DNA from: an uncultured Myxococcales bacterium
GTDB taxonomy: Bacteria > Myxococcota_A > UBA9042 > CAIXZC01
Direction of reading: 5' to 3'
Length of the DNA stretch: 64,000 bases
Assembly: GCA_903895725.1 (NCBI GenBank)
Contig: CAITUV010000064.1
Location: forward strand, 1 to 64,000
The translations under genes and the position numbers were made by a program. The notes beneath the pieces were generated by a model. That model worked only from the letters and a program-made list of their open reading frames with translations, was not told the origin of the DNA and searched no databases. Positions 54,001 through 62,249 of this stretch are shown piece by piece. Position 1 is the first letter of the stretch. Every line of letters starts with the position of its first letter.

Positions 54001-55127
54001 GCATCGCCGTCCTTGTCGTTCTCGAGGCAGTCGGCAACGCCGTCCTCGTCCGTGTCGTCGAACCCTTCGTCTGCGGCTCCGTCGCAGTCATCGTCCTTTC
54101 CGTTGCATGCCTCGGCCTCGGGCTCCTTGCCCTGGCACACGAGCTTGCCATTGATGCACTCGTCGGTTCCGGGGCAGGCCCCGAACGTGTTCGACACCAG
54201 GCACCCCTGGCCGCCGGCCTCCTCGTCCACCGTGCCGTCGCAGTCGTCGTCGAGCAGGTTGCATGTTTCGGGTCCGGGCACGAGGGCCGAGCAGTCGGTC
54301 AGTCCGGAGGCCTTGCACTTGCGGTCGCCAGTGCACTTTCCCCAGGCGTTCTCGACATAGCAGGACGTAGTGGCCCCTTCGTCCGCGTACCACTGCTTGC
54401 AGTCGCACTCGCCCGACTCCCGCACGCACTGGGGTCCCGTCTTCCCGGAGATGTCCTCAACCTCCTCGCAGGAGTAGCCGGAGGGGCACCCGCCCTGGTC
54501 GTCATCGCCGACCTGGCACCCGGCACCGCAGAAGAAACCGGCAGGGCCATAGGTTACGCAGGCCTGGCCCGCGTCGGTGCCGTTGGTCCAGCAGTCCGCA
54601 TTGGCCAGACATGGACGGCAGAGGTCCACGAACGTCGGCATGCACAGGTAGACCTCGTCCGGGAGGCTCGGCCCGTAGAGACGGCACTGCCAGTCGAACG
54701 GGCACTCGTCCACGCACTCCATAGTGCACTTCATCCCGTCCCCGGTCTGGACACAATATCCGGAGTTGCAGTCGCCGCCGTTGTCGCACGGGGAGCCTGC
54801 CTCGCCCGGCTCGGGCCCCTGCGGCACGTCGGTAGCCTCGGCCGGAACCAGGTCGAGGATCTCGAACACCGCCTCGGGCACCAGTTCCGAGGGCGCCGCC
54901 AACTCGTCGGAAGGAAGCTCGGCCTGGATCTCCTGCACCCGGGCGTCGACCTCGGGGTCAGGAGTCTCCTCCACGGTCCCGCCACCGCTGCAGCCGACGA
55001 GTCCCCACGACACGACCAGCCCCGACGCAACGACCGACCCCCACGTAGCGACCGGCCCCGACAGGGCAAGGAGCCTGGCAAGCACCACCCGAGACGTCCC
55101 CGCTTCTCCGATGCCGACTTTTCTCAT
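51066..55127 (-). CDS. Repeat lipoprotein with fibrinogen-like C-terminal domain (1353 aa)
   Basis: A long signal ends at lipobox LVGC (Cys46). The shared Cys-rich module (about 110-300) follows, then a middle with about 12 MopE-type motifs and four thrombospondin-3-like DNCP repeats. Residues about 690-1060 contain six tandem copies of a roughly 50-residue unit (CGKGxCxHTV ... CDPxxGxG ... DGLDNDCDG). The last 220 residues start CKDALAKVAGAPDGAYTIDP and continue ALCDMTTSGGGWTLVMQT, the hallmark of a fibrinogen-like (FReD) domain, which in animals binds sugars or proteins with calcium. It ends with WYLYTSWAATPL. GGAGGTGG precedes the ATG at 55127. Likely a surface recognition protein. Confidence 0.82.
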   Translation of the reverse strand: MRKVGIGEAGTSRVVLARLLALSGPVATWGSVVASGLVVSWGLVGCSGGGTVEETPDPEVDARVQEIQAELPSDELAAPSELVPEAVFEILDLVPAEATDVPQGPEPGEAGSPCDNGGDCNSGYCVQTGDGMKCTMECVDECPFDWQCRLYGPSLPDEVYLCMPTFVDLCRPCLANADCWTNGTDAGQACVTYGPAGFFCGAGCQVGDDDQGGCPSGYSCEEVEDISGKTGPQCVRESGECDCKQWYADEGATTSCYVENAWGKCTGDRKCKASGLTDCSALVPGPETCNLLDDDCDGTVDEEAGGQGCLVSNTFGACPGTDECINGKLVCQGKEPEAEACNGKDDDCDGAADEGFDDTDEDGVADCLENDKDGDAIPDGLDNCPAAFNPAQADADLDNIGDVCDQDDDNDGTADSLDCAPLDKEMHPGAEELCDGKDNDCNFAVDEGFSDADGDGLKDCVDPDDDNDGSEDALDCGPKDPGVEPGASEECDGKDNDCDFQLDEGFADLDGDKQADCTDDDDDGDGQGDGGDNCPMVANAGQEDSDKDGIGDACDKDFDGDGIPDEQDNCPGLKNTLQGDIDKDGKGDDCDDDDDGDGKADGSDNCPVVANPGQEDTDADGTGDACEADKDGDGTPDLGDCAPFNPAIHPGAKEVCDETDNDCDYVVDEGYPDSDADGLKDCMDADDDNDGDPDQTDCAPTNPAILKDAQELCDGKDNNCNGKTDEGVGQLACGKGECFHTLDACMDGKTQWCDPYQGILPEKCDGKDNDCDGLVDEDQGTATCGKGVCVHTVSLCVKGAPVVCDPLEGSGPETCDGKDNDCDGLVDEQLGSVTCGLGVCLHSEAACVDGTEAVCDPKKGAGVDVCDGLDNDCDGDTDEELGLVSCGKGKCAHQQPYCQNGKVSVCDPFLGAAQEECDGLDNDCDGLADEEFGLKTCGQGVCLHSVPGCTGGQVPDCDPLEGAGAETCNGLDDDCDGLSDEGLGFTTCGKGQCQHTVVNCLNGEPQQCDPMAGAGTELCDAVDNDCDGSTDPKDSIGCKTYYLDTDADGYGVTGQSQCLCSASAPYLATVAGDCNDSEPLVNPGKAEDCTTLTDEDCSGKVNDGCTYDSCKDALAKVAGAPDGAYTIDPDGAGPLASFIALCDMTTSGGGWTLVMQTSDTSVYTYDNAVWTATTGGSAVAGDLSKNQDYVSAAFYTLQGTESRMALGKPDNWNSWFHAKNTARNLSNQGRMAGSYGGAGDCTAKTNCGTEPINKKPLGIQAACSASYSTKWHRFGYVNDVNGWGTNTRVGFTGDNDGSDSSDSVMGMGLQCYSSCVSSSTTGGPHNMGSGWYLYTSWAATPLDGATQGFLWIR

Positions 55128-55157
55128 GGCCACCTCCGGTCCGAACCTCAAGAGGGA

Positions 55158-55186
55158 GTTGTACGCGGATGCGGACGTGGATGCAA
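55158..55186 (-). promoter_or_regulatory. Candidate promoter of the fibrinogen-like lipoprotein
   Basis: On the minus strand TTGCAT (55186-55181) and TACAAC (55163-55158) are 17 bp apart, about 31 bp before the ATG. Confidence 0.4.
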
Positions 55187-55198
55187 GTAGCTGAACGC

Positions 55199-55621
55199 CT
55201 GCGTCACCCCGGCACTTGTGACGCCGGGAGCGTCATAACTCGGCCGATGTGCCATCATCCCGGCAGTTGTGACGCCGGGAGCGTCATAACTCGGCCGATG
55301 TTCCATCATCCCGGCAGTTGTGACGCCGGGAGCGTCATAACTCGGCCGATGTTGCGTCATCCCGGCAGTTGTGACGCCGGGAGCGTCATAACTCGGCCGA
55401 TGTTCCATCACCCCGGCACTTGTGACGCCGGGAGCGTCATAACTCGGCCGATGTTCCATCATCCCGGCAGTTGTGACGCCGGGAGCGTCATAACTCGGCC
55501 GATGCTCCATCATCCCGGCAGTTGTGACGCCGGGAGCGTCATAACTCGGCCGATGTTCCATCACCCCGGCAGTTGTGACGCCGGGAGCGTCATGACTCGG
55601 CCGATGTTGCGTCATCCCCGG
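55199..55621. repeat. 51-bp hairpin minisatellite, about eight copies
   Basis: A 51-bp unit repeats head to tail with starts (CGTCATAACTCGGCCGATG) at 55231, 55282, 55333, 55384, 55435, 55486, 55537 and 55588. Each unit contains the palindrome TCGGCCGA and a 7-bp hairpin TCCCGGC ... GCCGGGA or a close variant with CCCCGGC. Variation is confined to a few positions such as TTCCATCAT versus TTGCGTCAT. Being a multiple of three, it leaves frames open on both strands, which creates false ORFs. It lies 3' of the ZU5-like gene and upstream of the fibrinogen-like gene. The remaining 45 bp up to 55666 show nothing else. Confidence 0.95.
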
Positions 55622-55666
55622 AGGGAGCCCGGAGGAGGGCAACGGGAGCCGGGGCTGCCCCCCCCC

Positions 55667-57064
55667 TTACGGCAGGCACCCCCAGAACGCACCGCAGTCC
55701 GGCAGGCCGCCGATTGCACACTGGAGCGTCTCCAGCCCGAACATGCCCAATGCACAGAAGTAGTAGTCGATGAACTCGGGCGTCACGGTGGCCAGCGGGG
55801 TCTCGGGCGGAGGCGGGCAGTCCACGAATCCCTGCTTCAGCTTGGTGCAGTCGGCACCGGACAGTGCGGGTCCGGTCGAGCACAGGCTGGCCAACCCCTT
55901 GTCGTTCTTGGTGAGGTACTCCTTGATCTGGGTGCAGGACATCATCGCCACCTGAGCGATCGCCTCCGGGGACTTCTGGCAGTTCAGGTTCATGAATTCG
56001 CCGAATCCGACCTTGTAGGGTGCGATGTTGGGGCATTCGCCGGCCAGGCAGTCGAAGATCTTCTTCACCGAGTCGGCGCAGGAGCCGGGCTCGACGGTGC
56101 ACACCTCCAGCAGGGTCAGGCTGTAGGGCACCAGCAGCGTGATGAGGTCGTTGCAGTCCTGGATCTTGGCGGGGTCGATGATCCCTTCCACGGGCGGGTA
56201 CTGCCCGCAAGTGGTCATGCAGTTGGATGGCATCTGCGAGAGCTCGGGCTCGGCAAGCCCGCACATCTCCACCATGCACGGGATGAGGTAGTAGCACAGG
56301 TCATCGCAGGTCTTGATGACCGAGACGCCGGGCTGGAACCAGCTCAGGTGGGTGACGGATGCGGTCAGCTTCTGTCCATCCGACGACGTGCCCAGCGCCT
56401 CCCATGGCTTGTCCTTGCCCTCGGCCGTGAAGACGGAGACGAAGCCCGGTCCCGCCGGCTCGTCCAGCAGGAACGTCAGCGTGGCGGGCTTGAGGAACTT
56501 GGTGCCAGCGGGGCCGATGTCGACGGCCTTGCCTGCTGCGGCAAAGCTCCCCTTGTGCGGCGATGTGACTTCGGACATGGTGAACACGACGGTCTTGTCC
56601 AGCGCACCGGCCGGGATGACGAGCTTGGCCCCGGCGGGCCCCTCGACCTCGCCCCCATCCGGTCCCACAACGGCCGCCGGCACTCCGGTGTCTTCCGCCG
56701 GCACGTCGATCTGGCCGTCCGGGAGCACGAGATCCTGGGGCTCCACGCCGTCCCCCGGGGTCACCGTGTCGTCGGGTGCCTGCAGGTCAGCGGGTTCCGT
56801 TCCGTCCGCCGGCGTGGTGGTGTCGCCGGGTATTGCCCCGTCCGTCGGTACCGCAGTGTCCTGCGTCGCTTCATCCGCCGGTTGTCGGCCATCGCCGCTG
56901 CCGTCACTCGGCAACCTCTGGTCCGGTGGGACGGCGTCCACGAGGCCGTCTCCGGAAGTCTGGTCCTGCCCCCTGGCGTCGGTCTTCTTGTCCCCGCCGC
57001 CACAGGCCGCCAGCACCGCTGCAAGCACCACGACGAACCCTGCCTTTCGAAGATAGGTCTGCAT
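55667..57064 (-). CDS. Lipoprotein with ZU5-like domain
   Basis: The 465-residue protein has lipobox LAAC (Cys21) and an Asp/Pro/Thr/Gly linker with PGDTTTPADGTEPADL-like repeats (about 25-145). A ZU5-like domain follows (about 150-240: GPDGGEVEGPAGAKLVIPAG ... KPATLTFLL), a beta fold found in adhesion and scaffold proteins of eukaryotes and in bacterial surface proteins. The C-terminal 215 residues hold about 17 cysteines in a helical, all-Cys-paired style (CDDLCYYLIPCMVEMC) that I do not recognise. GGAGGGG precedes the ATG. It follows the lysine-fusion gene but has its own candidate promoter. Confidence 0.72.
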   Translation of the reverse strand: MQTYLRKAGFVVVLAAVLAACGGGDKKTDARGQDQTSGDGLVDAVPPDQRLPSDGSGDGRQPADEATQDTAVPTDGAIPGDTTTPADGTEPADLQAPDDTVTPGDGVEPQDLVLPDGQIDVPAEDTGVPAAVVGPDGGEVEGPAGAKLVIPAGALDKTVVFTMSEVTSPHKGSFAAAGKAVDIGPAGTKFLKPATLTFLLDEPAGPGFVSVFTAEGKDKPWEALGTSSDGQKLTASVTHLSWFQPGVSVIKTCDDLCYYLIPCMVEMCGLAEPELSQMPSNCMTTCGQYPPVEGIIDPAKIQDCNDLITLLVPYSLTLLEVCTVEPGSCADSVKKIFDCLAGECPNIAPYKVGFGEFMNLNCQKSPEAIAQVAMMSCTQIKEYLTKNDKGLASLCSTGPALSGADCTKLKQGFVDCPPPPETPLATVTPEFIDYYFCALGMFGLETLQCAIGGLPDCGAFWGCLP

Positions 57065-57125
57065 CGCCCCCTCCATGGCAAGAAACAATTCGGCCCGTTG
57101 TCGCACCAGCGATCTTCCTGACTGC

Positions 57126-57155
57126 AGTATCCTCCGGAAACGAGAGCCGTGTCAA
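57126..57155 (-). promoter_or_regulatory. Candidate promoter of the ZU5-like lipoprotein
   Basis: On the minus strand a perfect -35 TTGACA (57155-57150) overlaps the stop of the aspartokinase fusion gene and is followed after 18 bp by GATACT (57131-57126). Confidence 0.35.
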
Positions 57156-59791
57156 CGTTCCCGGCGCATGCCCGAACTGGGGGAGGTTCGGCTTGGAAGG
57201 AAGGACTCGGCGGCCGGACGGCGCAGGTTGTAGGTGGAGCTCATGGCACGGCCATAGGCCCCGGCGGTGGCGATGAGGAGCACGTCTCCTTCTTCCGTGT
57301 GGGGCATGGGGCGGCCGGCACCGAGCACGTCCCCTGACTCACAGATGGGGCCGACGATGCTGGCGGTCTGGATCGAAGGCTCCTGGAAGCGGCTGAGGTT
57401 CACGATGTGGTGGTAGGCGCCGTACAGGGCGGGCCGGATGAGGGTGTTCATGCCGACATCCGCTCCGATGTACAGCTGGTTTCCCTTGCGCTTGAGCTGA
57501 GTCGCCGAAGCGAGGAGCACGCCGGCCCGACCGACGAGGAAGCGTCCCGGCTCAAGCCAGAGGTCAAAGCGTGGGTAGGCCTGCTTGACTTCCTCCAGTC
57601 CCTGGCGGACGGCCTCCAGGTCCAGTGGTGCCTGCCCCGGCTTCTCCGGGATGCCGAGCCCTCCGCCGAGGTCGAGGACTCGTGCGGCGGGGAACCGCTC
57701 GGCCATGCGCACGAGGAAGCGGGCATTCTCACGCCAGTTGTCCGGAGAGAGGATTCCGCTGCCGGTGTGCGCGTGCAGGCCCACCACCTGAGCTCCGGCA
57801 CTTGCGGCCAGCTCCGAAAGCTCGTCGACCTGCTCCGGCGGGATGCCGAACTTCGACTGGACCCCTGCGGTATGGACGTGCTTGTGATGCCCTCGGCCGG
57901 CCCCCGGGTCGAGACGGACGAAGACTTCTTTTCGTGCAAACAGCTCCGGCCATGCCTGCAGCGGGTGGAGGTTGTCGAGCGTCACGATGGCCTGGGCAGC
58001 AAAGGCAGCCTCGTACTCGGCCCTCGGGGCGAAGTTGGGGGTGAACAGGAGGCGGTTCGGCTCCAGGTTCGGGAACAGCTTGAGGAGCCGCTGCAGCTCG
58101 CCCGTGGACACGCACTCGAAGCCCAGTCCGGCCGCGTGGAAGCGCTGGAGTATCCGCTCGTTGAAGTTGGCCTTGACCGCGTAGAAGACGCGACTGACGG
58201 GAGAAAGTCCCTGCAAGGCGGCCACGGCCTCGTCCAACGTCTCCTCGTCATAGACGAGCTGCGGAGTGCCGTTCGAAGCGGCCAGCTCGAGCAGCTCGTT
58301 GCGCCGCTCCTTCCACCAGGCGCCGGCCACGTCTGCGGCATCGTCCTGCTGCCCCTTGACGAGCTGCTGCCAGGTCGGTCCGAGGTCGGAGTCCTCCAGG
58401 CGCTGGCCGAAGAAGAGCTTGTGCACCTCAGCGGCCAGGCGGTCCACGTCTTCGGCGCCGACCACGAGGGAGAGGTTGAGGTCGCTGGCAGCCTGGGACA
58501 CGAGGTGGACCTGCTTCTCGCTGAAGACCTCGAGCGCGGGGCCGAGCTGATGGAGGATGGCTCGGATGTTCCTCCCCACGATGCCGACCGCGGCGCAGGG
58601 GGAAACGACCCTGGCCCGGCAGTAGGCCGACAGGTCGCTGATGAGAGGACGCAGCGTCTCCTCATCGGTCGGGTTGGCGGTGGGGTCGAGCGTGACGGTC
58701 ACGTTGGTCTCGCTCGTGCTCACCAGGTCGACCGACAGCCCGTGCCGCTTGAAGCAGCCGAACACGTCGGCCAGGAAGCCCACCTGCTGCCACATGCCGA
58801 CCGTGTCCATGGAGATCAGGGTGACGCCGCGCTTGACCGAGACGGCCTTCACCTGGGCATCGTGGTTGGGGGTGGCATGGGAGATGACCGTTCCCCGGGC
58901 GTCGGGGTGGAACGTATCCTTCAGGAGGATCGGAATCGCTGCGGCCTTCAGGGGCAGGATGCACCGGGGGTGGAGCACCTTGGCACCGGTAGTTACGATC
59001 TCCTGAGCTTCCTCGTAGTCCAGGCAGCGCAGCATGCGGGCTTGCGGGATGATCCTCGGGTCGGCGGAGAAGATCCCCGGAACGTCGGTCCAGATCTCGC
59101 ACCGGGTCGCTGCCAGACGGGCGGCCAGGTAGGCTGCCGACGTGTCGGAACCGCCTCGGCCCAGGAGGACCGTGTCCCCGTTTGCGGCACGGGCGATGAA
59201 CCCCTGCGTCACGAGGACCTCGTCGGGCATGGCACCGAGGCGAGCCTTGAGCCCCTCGTCCTCTCCGCCGGCGCAGGTGGCGGACAGGTAGGCCCGCCTG
59301 GGGCTCGTCTCCACGTCCTCACTGCTGACGAGGCACCCACGGACGTCCAGCCAGCCTGCGGAGAGGCCGTTGGCCTGCAGATACGCGGCCCCGAGGCGGG
59401 TGCTCATGGACTCGCCCAGCGCCATGAGCTCGGCCTTGAGGCGCGGGCTGACCTCTCCAATCAGGGAGATCCCCGTGACGATTCGGTCCAGCTTCGCCAG
59501 GTCGCCGTCCAGGAGCCCCTCGACCGGCACGCAAAGCGATGCGGCGAGCTCCCGGTGCCGAAGGACGAGTCTTTCGTGCGTGGCCGCGTGCCGCCCCTCG
59601 AGGGCTTCCTGCGACAACCGCTCGAGCATGTCCGAAATGCCGGAAAGGGCGGACAGGACCAGCAGGGGCCGCAGCCCTTCCGAGAGACGCAGGCGGGTCT
59701 GCTCGGCAATGGTCTCCCAGGTCTCCCGGGAGGATACCGAGGTCCCTCCGAACTTCAGAACGACCCAGGGTTGCGAAGCCTTGTGCAACAT
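57152..59791 (-). CDS. Fused aspartate kinase / diaminopimelate decarboxylase
   Basis: The 879-residue protein joins the first and last enzymes of the DAP/lysine route. The kinase half (about 1-470) has VVLKFGGTSVSS, the RGGSDTSAAYLA nucleotide loop and C-terminal ACT-type regulatory folds (GVTLISMDTVGMWQQVGFLA). The decarboxylase half (about 505-870) has the PLP lysine Lys540 in VFYAVKANFN, HAHTGSG, DLGGGLGIP, EPGRFLVG and CESGDVLG ... GAYGRAMSS. Such LysC-LysA fusions are known in some proteobacteria. Lysine made by one half may inhibit the other through the ACT domains. GGAG precedes the ATG at 59791. It is divergent from the FG-GAP gene. Confidence 0.93.
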   Translation of the reverse strand: MLHKASQPWVVLKFGGTSVSSRETWETIAEQTRLRLSEGLRPLLVLSALSGISDMLERLSQEALEGRHAATHERLVLRHRELAASLCVPVEGLLDGDLAKLDRIVTGISLIGEVSPRLKAELMALGESMSTRLGAAYLQANGLSAGWLDVRGCLVSSEDVETSPRRAYLSATCAGGEDEGLKARLGAMPDEVLVTQGFIARAANGDTVLLGRGGSDTSAAYLAARLAATRCEIWTDVPGIFSADPRIIPQARMLRCLDYEEAQEIVTTGAKVLHPRCILPLKAAAIPILLKDTFHPDARGTVISHATPNHDAQVKAVSVKRGVTLISMDTVGMWQQVGFLADVFGCFKRHGLSVDLVSTSETNVTVTLDPTANPTDEETLRPLISDLSAYCRARVVSPCAAVGIVGRNIRAILHQLGPALEVFSEKQVHLVSQAASDLNLSLVVGAEDVDRLAAEVHKLFFGQRLEDSDLGPTWQQLVKGQQDDAADVAGAWWKERRNELLELAASNGTPQLVYDEETLDEAVAALQGLSPVSRVFYAVKANFNERILQRFHAAGLGFECVSTGELQRLLKLFPNLEPNRLLFTPNFAPRAEYEAAFAAQAIVTLDNLHPLQAWPELFARKEVFVRLDPGAGRGHHKHVHTAGVQSKFGIPPEQVDELSELAASAGAQVVGLHAHTGSGILSPDNWRENARFLVRMAERFPAARVLDLGGGLGIPEKPGQAPLDLEAVRQGLEEVKQAYPRFDLWLEPGRFLVGRAGVLLASATQLKRKGNQLYIGADVGMNTLIRPALYGAYHHIVNLSRFQEPSIQTASIVGPICESGDVLGAGRPMPHTEEGDVLLIATAGAYGRAMSSTYNLRRPAAESFLPSRTSPSSGMRRER

Positions 59792-59948
59792 TCGTCACTC
59801 CGTTCAATGAGGAAACGAGGGCGTTTTGTGCCACGGTTCCGTCTCAGACGCAATGCGGGAAGCACCAAGGCGGCCCTTGAGGCTGGAATGGCGACGTGGA
59901 ATCGGGTACAACTGCCTTGCGGAATTCGCACCTCTGGAGGGAGCCGAG

Positions 59949-62012
59949 ATGAGACCGACCGTGCTTTCGTTCGTGCTGGCGTTGGCCCTGGGCTGTAGCG
60001 GGAATGGCGGGGACCAGGACACATCCCCCAAGCAGGAGATCCGGTTGCCGGGCGATGCCGCCGAGACGGCCGGCCCGGGAGACGTCTCCACCGATGGAGC
60101 GCCCCCGGACGCCCCTCCCCCGGATTCGGTTGCCGTCGATGCCGTAGAACCCGACGAGGTCACTCCCATCGTGTGCGACAAGCCGGGCTACGAATGGTCG
60201 CCAGGCACGCCGATCTTCGAAGAGAAGACCGAGCAGTGGGGCCTCAAGGACGTACGGGCGGTGCGCTTCAGCGTGCTCGATTTCAACCACGACGGGTGGC
60301 CGGACCTTGCAGCCCGTATCGGGTCCGGAGACGACTTCTCGGAGGGGGGCACCCGGGTCTTCTGGCTGCTCCAGAACGACGGTGGCAAAGGGTTCAAGGA
60401 CGTGACGAAAGCCTCGGGGCTGTTCCAGATGCGCTACGGCACGGACCCGAACAAAGGGCGGCCGGGGGACGTGCTTGCGGCCGGGGACGTGGACAACGAC
60501 GGCGACCTGGACATCGCGACCGCAGTGGCCAAACACAAGCTCGAGGACAACCAGGAAACGTCGGAGCTGATGCTGAACAACGGCGACGGAACCTTTGCAC
60601 TGGGTCCCAAGGAGAACGCTTTCCGGGAGGAGGGGCAATACTCGGTTCCGGCCGGCGTGACGTTCACCGACTTCGACCGGGACGGACTGCTGGACATCTG
60701 GATGGTGCACAACATGGTGGGCGGCACGAACCAGCCGCTCCAGGACCGGCTCTTCAAGGGGACCGGCAATGCCATGCACAAGGAAGTGACCTACAAGTAC
60801 GGGCTCAAGACCCTGCCCTGGCTGCTACCCCCCGTGGATCTCAACGCGGGCAAGGGGCATTCCTGGGCCTGGTCGTCGGCCGCGTGCGACTTCAACAACG
60901 ACGGCTCACCCGACCTGCTGGCGGCGTCCTACGGCCGAGCCCCGAACCACCTGTGGCAAGGGGGCAGCGCGGACAACTTCTGGGTCTTCACGAACCGCTC
61001 GGTGGCGTCGGGGTATGCGTATGACGACCGCATGGACTGGAGCGACAACGAGTCGGCCCGCTGCTTCTGCAAGCTCCACCCCGATGCCGAAGACTGCGAG
61101 GGGGTCCCGCCGCCCCAGTACACCAAGTGCGAGACCGATGCGGACATCTTCCGTTGGGACCATACCATGGACCGGGAACCCTGGCGGCTGGGCGGCAACA
61201 GCGCTCAGAGCACCTGCGAGGACGTCAACAACGACGGATTCCTGGACATCTTCACCGGCGAGATCGTGCACTGGGACGTGGGCTCCAGCTCCGACCCGGC
61301 CGAGCTCATGCTCAATACCGGCGAAGGGGACATCCGCTTCGAGCGCCCGGGCAACGAGGTCACGGGCCTGACCAAGTTCCACGAGTTCATCGACTGGAAC
61401 GACGGCGACATGAGCAACCAGGTCTTCGACTTCGACAACGACGGCTGGATGGACATCTACGTGGGCGATTCGGACTACCCGTACTGCCGGGGATACCTTT
61501 ACCACCAGGTGGCACCGGAGAAGTTCGAGGAGGTGGCGCTCGAGGACTTCTTCGAGCACCTGCGAAGCCACGGCGTCGCGGCCGCGGACTTCGACCGGGA
61601 CGGAGACATGGACCTCGTGGTCGGGCACTCGCTCATGCGGTGCGGCGGCGACTACCTCGACGACTGCTACGAAGAGCCCATCGCCCGCTTCTTCGAGAAC
61701 AAGGTCGGAAGTCAGGGCAACTGGCTGCAGATCCGGCTGGAAGGGACGGGCGGCAGCAACCGCTCGGCCATCGGGGCGCAGGTGCGGGTCACCACGAGCG
61801 AGTACACCACCGTGCGTGAGGTCGACGGCGGTTACGGCCACTTCAACACGCAGAAGGACATGGTGCTCCACTTCGGGCTGGGCAAGGACTGCGCCGCGGA
61901 TGTCGAGGTCCGCTGGCCCGATGCCGACCTGACCACCCAGACCTTCAAGCTGCTCGGCAACCAGCGCTACACGGTCAAGCAGGGGGAAGAGCCCAAGGAG
62001 TGGAAGCTGTAG
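59949..62012 (+). CDS. FG-GAP/VCBS-repeat lipoprotein with ASPIC/UnbV domain
   Basis: The 687-residue protein has lipobox ALGC (Cys16), an acidic/Pro linker, then several FG-GAP/VCBS-type blades with calcium loops (DFNHDGWPDL, DVDNDGDLDI, DFDRDGLLDI, DFNNDGSPDL, DVNNDGFLDI, DFDNDGWMDI, DFDRDGDMDL), giving a likely beta-propeller. The C-terminal 95 residues (NWLQIRLEGTGGSNRSAIGA ... DVEVRWPDAD) match the ASPIC/UnbV domain that often follows FG-GAP repeats. A four-Cys insert sits mid-protein (CFCKLHPDAEDC). Members are surface proteins thought to bind ligands or other proteins. GGAGGGAGC precedes the ATG at 59949. Confidence 0.85.
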   Translation: MRPTVLSFVLALALGCSGNGGDQDTSPKQEIRLPGDAAETAGPGDVSTDGAPPDAPPPDSVAVDAVEPDEVTPIVCDKPGYEWSPGTPIFEEKTEQWGLKDVRAVRFSVLDFNHDGWPDLAARIGSGDDFSEGGTRVFWLLQNDGGKGFKDVTKASGLFQMRYGTDPNKGRPGDVLAAGDVDNDGDLDIATAVAKHKLEDNQETSELMLNNGDGTFALGPKENAFREEGQYSVPAGVTFTDFDRDGLLDIWMVHNMVGGTNQPLQDRLFKGTGNAMHKEVTYKYGLKTLPWLLPPVDLNAGKGHSWAWSSAACDFNNDGSPDLLAASYGRAPNHLWQGGSADNFWVFTNRSVASGYAYDDRMDWSDNESARCFCKLHPDAEDCEGVPPPQYTKCETDADIFRWDHTMDREPWRLGGNSAQSTCEDVNNDGFLDIFTGEIVHWDVGSSSDPAELMLNTGEGDIRFERPGNEVTGLTKFHEFIDWNDGDMSNQVFDFDNDGWMDIYVGDSDYPYCRGYLYHQVAPEKFEEVALEDFFEHLRSHGVAAADFDRDGDMDLVVGHSLMRCGGDYLDDCYEEPIARFFENKVGSQGNWLQIRLEGTGGSNRSAIGAQVRVTTSEYTTVREVDGGYGHFNTQKDMVLHFGLGKDCAADVEVRWPDADLTTQTFKLLGNQRYTVKQGEEPKEWKL

Positions 62013-62024
62013 GATGGTCATGAC

Positions 62025-62123
62025 GCCACGCCAAAGCCTCGTGCGGAGGGGGACGAAGTCACGCCGAAGCCTTGTGCAGAGGTGTAGAAAGTCACGCCAA
62101 AGCCTTGTGCAGAGGGGGACGGT
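62025..62123. repeat. 33-bp direct repeat, three copies
   Basis: Units begin at about 62025, 62058 and 62091 and share GTCACGCCAAAGCCTTGTGC with few changes; the first copy is the most diverged. They start 13 bp after the stop of the FG-GAP gene. As with the 51-bp array, the length is a multiple of three. Confidence 0.85.
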
Positions 62124-62219
62124 CGCCGGCTGACCGGGCCTCCGCAGCGACGCGTCCCGCAGTGACGGTCCTGGGCTTCGGTGCGTGACGAGCGCCGCCA
62201 CTACCTCCCGAGCTGTGCC

Positions 62220-62249
62220 TTGACTTTGGAGGGCGCATTCCGGTAGACA
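62220..62249 (+). promoter_or_regulatory. Candidate promoter of the terminal repeat-protein gene
   Basis: TTGACT (62220-62225) and TAGACA (62244-62249) are 18 bp apart, giving a leader of about 72 nt before the ATG at 62328. Confidence 0.3.

Noticed and set aside
52143..55190. 1015-residue plus-strand frame antisense to the fibrinogen-like lipoprotein
   Set aside because: Same cause: acidic repeat codons leave the opposite strand free of stops. No start signal or recognisable domain.
55199..55621. CRISPR array
   Set aside because: The units follow each other directly with no variable spacers and no cas genes are present.
55169..57121. 650-residue plus-strand frame crossing the 51-bp array
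   Set aside because: The unit length is a multiple of three so frames stay open. The protein would be repeats of HHPGSCDAGSVITRP followed by antisense of the ZU5-like gene.
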